64,000 nt of DNA from CBDESM01 sp965205165 (GTDB taxonomy: Bacteria; Chloroflexota; Dehalococcoidia; Bin125): positions 1,674,001-1,738,000 of the forward strand of contig OZ242037.1 in NCBI GenBank assembly GCA_965205165.1. Reading direction: 5' to 3'. The notes under the pieces are model-generated. The model saw nothing but the letters and a program-made list of their open reading frames with translations, did no database searches and had not been told where the DNA came from. Made by a program: the position numbers and the translations under genes. Of this stretch, positions 58,295-64,000 are shown one piece after another; position 1 is the first letter of the stretch, and the number at the start of each line of letters is the position of its first letter.

Positions 58295-60043
58295 GGTGGA
58301 GCTCCAGTTCTCGCGTGCTGCGCGGGAATGGAAGGATAGCGATGCGGGCGCGAGGCTGCCGGCGGCCGGGCTGGCGTCTTGGTTCGGGGTGTCGTTCGGG
58401 GGGCGGCGGGGGAGGGGAGGTTGGTTGGTTTGGTGGGGGTAGAGGGGGATGATGTCGGGGTGGGCGGGGGGTTGGGGGGCGGGTTGGGAGAGGGTTTGGG
58501 TGATGGAGTTTTTGGGTTGGGGGATGGTGCAGGGTTGGAGTTTGCCGGCGGCTTCGAGGCGTTTGAGGGTTTCGAAGCCGATGAGGTCGTGGACGGCGAA
58601 GGGGTCGTCTTCTTCTTGCTTGGGGGTTCGGCCTTGTTGCATGCGGAAGAGGTCTTGGAGGGAGCGGGGTTGGCGCTGTTTGCGGGCGCGGCGCTGGCGG
58701 CGGGGGCGGGGGTCGTCGTTGGGGCCGCGCTGGTTCCGGGAGCTGGCGGGACGGTCGGTGCCAGAGCTGCCGGGGTCAGCGGCGGCCGGAGATTTGAGGC
58801 CGGGGTTGCGGCTGCCGGGAGGGTTGAGGGAAGGGAGACGTTCGGGATCGGGGGTTCGGGGGCGGTGGTCGTCCGGGCTGTCCCAGGATTGGATGAGTTC
58901 TTTGGGGGTTCTGGGGTTTTGGGGGTCGGGGGGGCGGGCGTCTAGTTCTTGTTGGGCTTGGTCGACGATGGCGATGATGCGGTCGAGGTTGCGGAGTTGT
59001 TCGTGGCTGAGCGGGGGGTGCTGGGGTTGGGGGGCGGGTTCGGGGTCGGGTTGGCCGTTGAGGCGGTGGGCGTAGATTTGGGCTTGTTCGGCGTCGGTGC
59101 ATTCGATCACGATGGCGCCGTCGGGGGTGGCGCGGCGGGCCCAGATGCGGGCGGAGTCGTTGCGGAGTTGTCGGTTGATGGCGTCGGCGAGGGTTTGGGC
59201 GTGTTCGCGGAAGTGGCGGCGCTGGCGCTGGAGGGCGCGGTCTTTGGCGGCGTTGCCCCAGGTTTGGTCGGCGAGGTGGCGGCGGAGTTGTTCGGCGTCG
59301 TAGCCGTTCTGTTCGACGAGTTGGAGGGAGTGGCGGGCGAGGTGCTCGTTGTCGGTGTTGATGAGGCGGGCTTGTTCGACGTTGATGGTTCGGTCGCGGA
59401 GGCGCTGGAGGAGGTACTGGGGGAATTTGAGGATGCGGACGGCTTGGTGGAGGCGGTCGCGGTGGAGGCCGAGGAGTTGTGCGAGGGGGGCGATGCGGAT
59501 TCCTCGGCGGACGGCGCGCTTGAAGGCGTTGGCGCGTTCGACGGGGTCGAGGGGGAGGCGCTGTTCGTTTTCGGCGAGGGAGAGGAGGATGGGGCCGGCG
59601 GGGTGTGCGGAGTGGAGGGTGGACTTGGGTGCGATGAGGACGGGGATGTCGCGGAGGTTGGCGTGGATGGCGGCTTGTCGGCGGCGTTCGCCGATGATGA
59701 GGCGGAGTTGTCCGTCGGGCAGTGGTTGGGCGATGACGGGTTGGAGGAGGCCGTGGGCGCGGATGGAGTGGGCGAGTTTTTGGGTGTCGGCGAGGGTGAT
59801 GTTGTCGCGGGGGTGGTCTTGCGGGGGGAGCAGGTCCTGGGGCGGGAGGTAGCGGAGTTTGAAGCGGCGGTTGAGTGGGTTGGAGGGGTCGTAGCGGGGT
59901 TCTTGGGGTCGGCGGTAGGAGGGCTGGGGCTGTTGGGGAGCTTGCGGTTGTCGGCGGCGGGCTTGGGCTTGTTCGAGGGAGTGGAGGGCGCGTTGGCGTC
60001 GGGCGTCGGCTTTGGGGTCGTGTTCGAAGGCGACGATGGTCAT
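57395..60043 (-). CDS. ParB/Srx-like protein whose open frame continues into the LLM oxidoreductase
   Basis: An 882-codon frame. Residues 60-140 form a ParB N-terminal domain: FKLRYLPPQDLLPPQDHPRD, then KLAHSIRAHGLLQPVIAQPL and the GERR motif at 118-121 (LIIGERRRQAAI), followed by a helical part with DPVERANAFKRAV and LGLHRDRLHQAVRIL (HTH-like, the ParB centre). The rest to 583 is Pro/Gln/Arg-rich and disordered. No stop occurs before residue 584, the ATG of the LLM gene. Whether this is a true fusion or the ParB protein ends through an undetected frameshift is open. No parA or parS was seen nearby. Confidence 0.6.
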   Translation of the reverse strand: MTIVAFEHDPKADARRQRALHSLEQAQARRRQPQAPQQPQPSYRRPQEPRYDPSNPLNRRFKLRYLPPQDLLPPQDHPRDNITLADTQKLAHSIRAHGLLQPVIAQPLPDGQLRLIIGERRRQAAIHANLRDIPVLIAPKSTLHSAHPAGPILLSLAENEQRLPLDPVERANAFKRAVRRGIRIAPLAQLLGLHRDRLHQAVRILKFPQYLLQRLRDRTINVEQARLINTDNEHLARHSLQLVEQNGYDAEQLRRHLADQTWGNAAKDRALQRQRRHFREHAQTLADAINRQLRNDSARIWARRATPDGAIVIECTDAEQAQIYAHRLNGQPDPEPAPQPQHPPLSHEQLRNLDRIIAIVDQAQQELDARPPDPQNPRTPKELIQSWDSPDDHRPRTPDPERLPSLNPPGSRNPGLKSPAAADPGSSGTDRPASSRNQRGPNDDPRPRRQRRARKQRQPRSLQDLFRMQQGRTPKQEEDDPFAVHDLIGFETLKRLEAAGKLQPCTIPQPKNSITQTLSQPAPQPPAHPDIIPLYPHQTNQPPLPRRPPNDTPNQDASPAAGSLAPASLSFHSRAARENWSSTMRFGFWPGAGNPWAEILTVARHAEASGWDRLWFADHFMPNQEDTSAPVHESWVALTALAVRVPRVRIGHLVSGNTYRHPAVVAKMAAELDIVSAGRFTLGLGAAWQENEHRAYGIPFFTLKERLDRFEEACQLVTELFRYQKTNFAGQHYQLVDAPLEPKPVQTPLPLMIGGGGEKRTLRIAAKYADEWNVWGTPEVLAHKNNVLDDHCQDIGRDPSEIQRSACTLLIQTQDQARLDQARAAGRPVLGGSKDDILNTIQAYIDAGVDELIIPDFTLGSNAFERTEQADQFMDQIIKEFR
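58333..58338 (-). promoter_or_regulatory. -10 box TATCCT ahead of the LLM oxidoreductase
   Basis: Minus-strand CTATCCTTCC, 38 bp before the internal ATG at 58294; supports independent transcription of the LLM gene from inside the ParB frame. Confidence 0.4.
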
Positions 60044-60049
60044 TGGGGG

Positions 60050-60055
60050 ATGGTA
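60050..60055 (-). promoter_or_regulatory. -10 box TACCAT of a leaderless ParB-like transcript
   Basis: TACCAT, then CCCCCA and ATG at 60043: a 6-bp gap, leaving no room for a ribosome site. Confidence 0.5.
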
Positions 60056-60122
60056 CGGGTGTTCTGCGGGGATGGGGCGGCGGCGGGGGAGGGAGTGTGG
60101 CGGGGGTTGCAGAGTGCTGGGG

Positions 60123-60128
60123 TAGGCT
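60123..60128 (+). promoter_or_regulatory. -10 box TAGGCT upstream of phoB
   Basis: TAGGCT, 40 bp before the GTG start at 60169; a GGGAG site lies in the leader. Confidence 0.4.
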
Positions 60129-60168
60129 TCGGGGCGTCGGGAGTTGGCTTGGAGAGGGAGTCGGGGCT

Positions 60169-60852
60169 GTGGCTACGGTGTTGATCGTGGAGGATGAGGG
60201 GCATTTGGCGGAGACGCTGCGGTTCAACTTGGCGGCGGAGGGGTACACGGTGCGGACGGCTGGGGACGGTGCGGAGGGGTTGTCGCTGGCGCGGGCGCTG
60301 CGGCCGGATTTGGTGCTGCTGGACGTGATGCTGCCGAAGTTGGACGGGACGGAGGTGCTGCGTGGGATTCGGGAGCATTCGCTTGCGCCGGTGGTGCTGC
60401 TGACGGCGCGGGCGGGGGAGGCGGACCGGGTGCGGGGTTTGGATTTGGGAGCGGACGACTACGTGGTGAAGCCGTTCAGCATGGCGGAGTTGAAGGCGCG
60501 GGTTCGGGCGCATTTGCGGCGGAAGCAGCTGCCGACGGAGTTGATCGGGGAGCGGCGGATTGCGTTCGGGGGGTTCGAGCTGGACTTGGACCGGCGGGTG
60601 CTGAGCCGGGGCGGGGAGCAGGTGGGGCTGCGTCCGAAGGAGTACGAGGTGCTGGCGTACTTGGCGCAGCGGGCGGGGAAGGCGTTCACGCGGGATCAGC
60701 TGCTGAACGACGTGTGGGACATTTCGTACGGAGGGGGGACGCGGACGGTGGACGTGCATGTGCGCTGGCTGCGGAGCAAGATCGAGGAGCCGGGGGCGGA
60801 GCCGCGGCATCTGATCACGGTGCGCGGGGTGGGCTACCGTTTCGAGCGCTGA
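60169..60852 (+). CDS. phoB: PhoB-type response regulator
   Basis: A 227-residue OmpR/PhoB-family regulator: receiver domain with acidic pair Glu8/Asp9 (VEDE), phospho-acceptor Asp52 (LLDVMLPK), the Thr in VVLLTARA and Lys near 102 (VKPF); a C-terminal winged helix (about 130-227) with RPKEYEVLAYL and RTVDVHVRWLRSKIE, GVGYRFE. With the kinase and pstS-pstC following, it is best read as PhoB, the phosphate-starvation activator. GTG start with GGGAG upstream. The stop lies 14 bp before the kinase start. Confidence 0.88.
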   Translation: MATVLIVEDEGHLAETLRFNLAAEGYTVRTAGDGAEGLSLARALRPDLVLLDVMLPKLDGTEVLRGIREHSLAPVVLLTARAGEADRVRGLDLGADDYVVKPFSMAELKARVRAHLRRKQLPTELIGERRIAFGGFELDLDRRVLSRGGEQVGLRPKEYEVLAYLAQRAGKAFTRDQLLNDVWDISYGGGTRTVDVHVRWLRSKIEEPGAEPRHLITVRGVGYRFER

Positions 60853-60866
60853 GGAGTCTTTTGACG

Positions 60867-62195
60867 ATGCTGGCCAATGCGACGGCCGCGATTCTGACGG
60901 TGGGGGTTTTGTGGGGGCTGGCTGGGCTGGTGCTGGTGAATTCGCTGGACGATTGGATGATCGCCGTGGCAGGCGCGGCAGGCGGCTTGGTTCTGTGGGC
61001 GATCTGGATGTGGATGCGGGCGCGGCAGCGGCGGCGGGAGCGGGGGTTGATCGCGGCGGTGGCGGCTTCTGCCGGGCTGGAAGCGCCGCGGGGCGAGTCG
61101 TCGGAGGCGGAGGTCCGCACGGTGGCGGAGGGCGTGTCGGCGTTGTCGGATTCGCTGGCGCAGGCGCGCGCGGAGCGGGGGCAGTTCGAGGGGGCGTTGG
61201 CGGCTACGGGGGACGTGGTGCTGGCGGTGGACGGGGATAGGCGGATTGCGTATGCGAATCCGGCGGCGCGGGCGGCGCTGGGGGAGGGAGCGCGGGAGGG
61301 TGCGGCGCTGATCGATGCGGTGTCGGATCCGGTGTTGATCACGGCGGTGGAGCGGGCGCTGGCGGAGCCGGGGGCGGTGTCGTTGAACGTGATGGAGGAT
61401 TCGCGGCATTACCAGGCGGTGATTGCGCCGCTGGGGGGCGAGGGGGGCTGGCGCTTGGCGGTGGCGCTGCGGGATTTGAGCGATCGGCATGAGGCGGAGG
61501 CGGCGCGGCGGGATTTTTTCGTGAACGCGTCGCACGAGTTGCGGACGCCGCTGGCGACGATCGCGGCGGCGGCGGAGACGCTGGAGATTGCGGAGCGGCG
61601 GGAGGATGTGGCGAAGTTCGGGGGGATCATTCAGGCGGAGACGGAGCGGATGGGGCAGTTGGTGGAGGAGATGCTGGCGCTGGCGCGTTTGGAGTCTGGG
61701 TTGACGGAGCCGGAGATCGAGGAGGTGGAGGCGGGGGAGCTGGTGGATGGGGCGGTGGCGGCGATTCGGACGCAGGCGGAGCGGGCTGGGGTGTCGTTGT
61801 CGGCGGAGTGCGATGGGGGGCGGGTGTCGGCGGATCCGGAGTTGGCGCGACGGGCGGTGCTGAATTTGCTGCACAATGCGGTGAAGTTCACGCCGGCTGG
61901 GGGTTCGGTGGAGGTGTTCACGGAGGTTGGGGAGGAGCCCGGGAGCGGTGCGCCGATGCTGTGGTTCCGGGTGCGGGATACGGGGATCGGGGTGGAGCCG
62001 GCTGATCGGACGCGGATTTTCCAGCGGTTCTACCGGGTGGATGGTGCGCGGTCGCGTTCGGGGGGGACGGGTTTGGGGCTGGCGGTGGTGCGGCATATTG
62101 CGGAGGTGCACGGGGGAGCGGTGTCGTTGGAGAGCGAGGTTGGGGAGGGTTCGACGTTCGGATTTTCGGTGCCGATGGCGGCGGGCGGGCGCTAA
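60867..62195 (+). CDS. phoR: PhoR-type sensor histidine kinase
   Basis: A 442-residue kinase: two membrane helices (8-25 and 32-50), a linker, a PAS-like domain (about 106-200; GDVVLAVDGDRRIAYANPAAR), HisKA with His223 in NASHELRTPLATI, and HATPase with N-box NLLHNAVKFTP, G1 DTGIGV and G2 GGTGLGLAVVRH. The architecture is that of PhoR without a large outer sensor domain. The start may be TTG 60861, which has better spacing from GGAG. The stop codon is part of the first 11-bp repeat before pstS. Confidence 0.88.
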   Translation: MLANATAAILTVGVLWGLAGLVLVNSLDDWMIAVAGAAGGLVLWAIWMWMRARQRRRERGLIAAVAASAGLEAPRGESSEAEVRTVAEGVSALSDSLAQARAERGQFEGALAATGDVVLAVDGDRRIAYANPAARAALGEGAREGAALIDAVSDPVLITAVERALAEPGAVSLNVMEDSRHYQAVIAPLGGEGGWRLAVALRDLSDRHEAEAARRDFFVNASHELRTPLATIAAAAETLEIAERREDVAKFGGIIQAETERMGQLVEEMLALARLESGLTEPEIEEVEAGELVDGAVAAIRTQAERAGVSLSAECDGGRVSADPELARRAVLNLLHNAVKFTPAGGSVEVFTEVGEEPGSGAPMLWFRVRDTGIGVEPADRTRIFQRFYRVDGARSRSGGTGLGLAVVRHIAEVHGGAVSLESEVGEGSTFGFSVPMAAGGR

Positions 62196-62229
62196 CTGGG
62201 TTTTAACGGGGCGTTCCCCGCTTGTTAAC
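62192..62229 (+). promoter_or_regulatory. Pho box-like 11-bp repeats before pstS
   Basis: CTAAC (62192), TTAAC (62203) and TTAAC (62225) lie on an 11-bp register; the intermediate position (62214) has a degenerate TTCCC. Spaced 11-bp direct repeats are the layout of PhoB-type sites. The gap to the pstS ATG (62296) fits an activator site. The first repeat overlaps the phoR stop. Confidence 0.6.
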
Positions 62230-62295
62230 CGCTGGCTTGGGGGGGCGTTCGTAGGCTGCCGTGCGAACGGAGCGGGAACGAGAGGGAGGCTGGAC

Positions 62296-63384
62296 ATGAG
62301 CGGACTGATGCGGGGGCGGGTTTGGCTGCTGGGGCTGCTGCTGGCGGTGGGCGTTGCCTTGGCGGCTTGCGGCGGGGGCGGGCAGCAGGAGGCGGAGGAG
62401 CGGGTGGCGGCTGCGAGTTCGGGCGGGGCGTCGGATTCCAGCAGCGCGGCGGCTGGTGCGGATGAGGGGTTGAGGGGGGAGATTCAGATTGACGGGTCGT
62501 CGACGGTGTTTCCGATCACGGAGGCGGTGGCGGATGCGTTCCGGTTCGAGCAGGGCGGGGTGGCGGTGACGGTGGGGGTGTCGGGGACGGGCGGGGGGTT
62601 CAAGCGGTTCTGCGCGGGGGAGACGGACATTTCTGGGGCGAGCCGGCCGGTGCGGGAAGCGGAGGTGGAGTTGTGCGCGGAGGCGGGGGTCGAGTTCGTG
62701 GAGCTGCCGGTGGCGTTCGACGGGCTGACGGTGGTGGTGAATCCGGAGAATGACTGGGTGGATCAGTTGACGGTGGGGGAGTTGCACAGGATTTTCCGTC
62801 CGGAGGATTACGCGGTGACGTGGGCGGATGTGCGGGAGGGGTTCCCGGATGTGGAGATTTCGCTGTACGCGCCTGGGTCGGATTCGGGGACGTTCGACTA
62901 TTTCACGGAGACGGTGAACGAGGATGGGGGGGCGCATCGTTCGGATGACACGACGTTTTCGGAGGATGACAACGTGCTGGTGCAGGGGGTGGCGTCGGAG
63001 CGGGGGGGGATCGGGTACTTCGGGTTCAGCTACTACGCGAACAATCGGGAGCGGCTGAAGGCGGTGGCGGTGGTGAACGAGGCGGGGGAGGCGGTGCTGC
63101 CGTCGAAGGAGTCGATCAACGACGGGTCGTACAATCCGCTGTCGCGGCCGCTGTTCGTCTACGTGAGGACGTCGTCGCTGGATCGGGCGGAGGTGGCGGC
63201 GTTCGTGGATTTCTACTTGAACGAGGGGCGGGGGCTGGTGGATTCGCCGGAGGTGGGGTACGTGCAGTTGCCGGGGGAGTTGTACGAGGCGGTGCTGAGG
63301 CGGGTGGCTTCGCGGGTGGCTGGGTCGGCGGTGGCGGCGGCTGGGGAGGGGGCGACGCTGGCGGAGACGTTCGGGGAGCGGTAG
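62296..63384 (+). CDS. pstS: phosphate-binding lipoprotein PstS
   Basis: A 362-residue substrate-binding protein: lipoprotein signal ending LAAC with Cys25, a Ser/Ala/Gly linker, then IDGSSTVFPITEAVADAF (phosphate loop), SGTGGGFKRFCAGETDI and the hinge region, APGSDSGTFDYF (second phosphate contact) and RGGIGYFGFSYYAN. GAGGGAGG before the ATG. It delivers phosphate to PstC. Confidence 0.93.
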   Translation: MSGLMRGRVWLLGLLLAVGVALAACGGGGQQEAEERVAAASSGGASDSSSAAAGADEGLRGEIQIDGSSTVFPITEAVADAFRFEQGGVAVTVGVSGTGGGFKRFCAGETDISGASRPVREAEVELCAEAGVEFVELPVAFDGLTVVVNPENDWVDQLTVGELHRIFRPEDYAVTWADVREGFPDVEISLYAPGSDSGTFDYFTETVNEDGGAHRSDDTTFSEDDNVLVQGVASERGGIGYFGFSYYANNRERLKAVAVVNEAGEAVLPSKESINDGSYNPLSRPLFVYVRTSSLDRAEVAAFVDFYLNEGRGLVDSPEVGYVQLPGELYEAVLRRVASRVAGSAVAAAGEGATLAETFGER

Positions 63385-63433
63385 GGGCTCGCAGATTGCG
63401 GCGGGTCGGGGAGCAGGGGAGCGAGGGCGGAGC

Positions 63434-64000
63434 GTGAGCGGCGAGGCGCCCCAGGGACGGGATTCGGCGCGTTCGCTGCTGGCGGAGTTGTGGCGGGAGC
63501 GGCTGCAGCCGAGTCGGCCGAGCAGCGGGCGGGAGACGGCGGCGGGGCGGGCGGTTCATTTGGCGCTGTTCTTGACGGCGGCGGCTTCGGCGTTCGTGAC
63601 GCTGGGGATCGTGCTGGTGCTGATTTTCGAGACGGTGGAGTTTTTCCGGGAGGTGCCGTTCTTCGATTTCGTCGGGGAGACGGAGTGGTCGGCGCTGTTC
63701 GCGGAGAAGAAGTTCGGGGTGTGGGCGCTGGTGTGGGGGACGATGCTGGTGGCGGTGGTGGCGCTGGCGATCGCGGTGCCGATCGGGTTGATGGCGGCGA
63801 TATTCCTGAGCGAGTACGCGCGGCCGCGGGTTCGGGCGGCGCTGAAGCCGATGCTGGAGATTTTGGCGGGGGTGCCGACGGTGGTGTTCGGGTATTTCGC
63901 GCTGCTGGCGGTGAGTCCGGTGGTGCAGGACGCGGCGGGCTGGCTGGGGCTGGAGGTGGGGATCTTCAACGCGCTGAGCGCGGGGATCGTGATGGGGATC
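63434..64000 (+). CDS. pstC: phosphate ABC transporter permease PstC (5' part)
   Basis: The first 189 codons of a permease cut by the right edge. It has a basic cytoplasmic start, a membrane helix (about 47-70), and LVWGTMLVAVVALAIAVPIGLMAAIFLSEYA, which with the EILAGVPTVVFGYFALL motif is typical of PstC. GTG 63434 was chosen; the ribosome site is weak. It follows pstS by 49 bp; pstA and pstB would be expected next. Confidence 0.9.
   Translation, partial: MSGEAPQGRDSARSLLAELWRERLQPSRPSSGRETAAGRAVHLALFLTAAASAFVTLGIVLVLIFETVEFFREVPFFDFVGETEWSALFAEKKFGVWALVWGTMLVAVVALAIAVPIGLMAAIFLSEYARPRVRAALKPMLEILAGVPTVVFGYFALLAVSPVVQDAAGWLGLEVGIFNALSAGIVMGI

Noticed and set aside
57395..60043. Chromosome partition locus
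   Set aside because: No ParA and no parS-like palindrome was seen near the ParB-like gene.
1..64000. CRISPR arrays, tRNA or rRNA genes, insertion sequences
   Set aside because: No regularly spaced identical repeats, no tRNA T-loop/acceptor pattern, and no transposase or terminal inverted repeat pair was found by reading; a covariance-model search would settle small RNAs.

Overview
This 64 kb window is a GC-rich bacterial chromosome segment packed with genes; no stretch over about 260 bp lacks one. I saw no rRNA, tRNA or CRISPR array. The gene set fits a Chloroflexota (Dehalococcoidia/SAR202-like) bacterium: flavin-dependent thymidylate synthase ThyX, a LexA with a long N-terminal tail, several CaiB/BaiF family III CoA-transferases, three enoyl-CoA hydratase-like proteins, two luciferase-like (LLM) flavin monooxygenases, SCP2, DinB and metallo-beta-lactamase proteins. 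The assignment is inferred from gene content and codon style, not from a marker phylogeny. Promoters look like high-GC sigma-70 sites with a TAnnCT or TAnnAT -10 box. Several genes have this box only 6-7 bp before the ATG, so leaderless transcripts are likely.

Layout. 1-3 kb: start of a dienelactone-hydrolase-like gene, a secreted protein, a lipoprotein and a CoA-transferase. 3.0-5.2 kb (minus): an R-M cassette of C5 DNA methyltransferase, Vsr-like nuclease and candidate restriction enzyme. 5.3-12.7 kb: MBL hydrolase, VOC protein, ThyX, SCP2, phosphoribosyltransferase, two Zn-binding proteins, Nudix, PIG-L deacetylase, LexA and an orphan OppD-type ATPase. 12.8-18.2 kb (minus): holA, dnaN (a perfect DnaA box upstream), HAD phosphatase, hemB, pyrE, lepB. 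18.3-23.2 kb (plus): a beta-propeller protein, precorrin-2 dehydrogenase, hemC, an inserted GIY-YIG gene and a cobA-hemD fusion; with hemB these give the tetrapyrrole route to uroporphyrinogen III and siroheme. 23.1-30.2 kb: two giant FtsX-type permeases, head to head, with no ATPase. 30.2-33.4 kb: MFS exporter and ilvD. 33.4-54.9 kb: metabolic genes (amidase with AtzG-like partner, enoyl-CoA hydratases, CoA-transferases, LLM oxidoreductase, M28-like protein, MBL) alternating with conflict genes. 54.9-64 kb: enoyl-CoA hydratase, DinB, LLM oxidoreductase in frame with a ParB-like protein, then PhoB-PhoR-PstS-PstC, the phosphate-starvation module, with 11-bp-spaced repeats before pstS.

The main biological interest is the conflict genes set one by one among core genes: the R-M/Vsr cassette, the GIY-YIG gene, an AAA ATPase + PIN pair, a solitary HsdR-N-like nuclease, a four-gene operon (PP-loop ATPase, SF2 helicase, MORC-like GHKL ATPase, PLD nuclease), a DNA methyltransferase-HNH fusion followed by an ApeA/HEPN-like protein, a Fic protein and a second PIN pair. 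Several are clearly more A/T-rich than their surroundings. A 10-bp motif in the lexA promoter recurs exactly at the promoter of the four-gene operon, suggesting SOS control of that system. The plus strand also changes from C-rich to G-rich between about 41 and 54 kb regardless of gene direction, as expected of a replication-strand switch.
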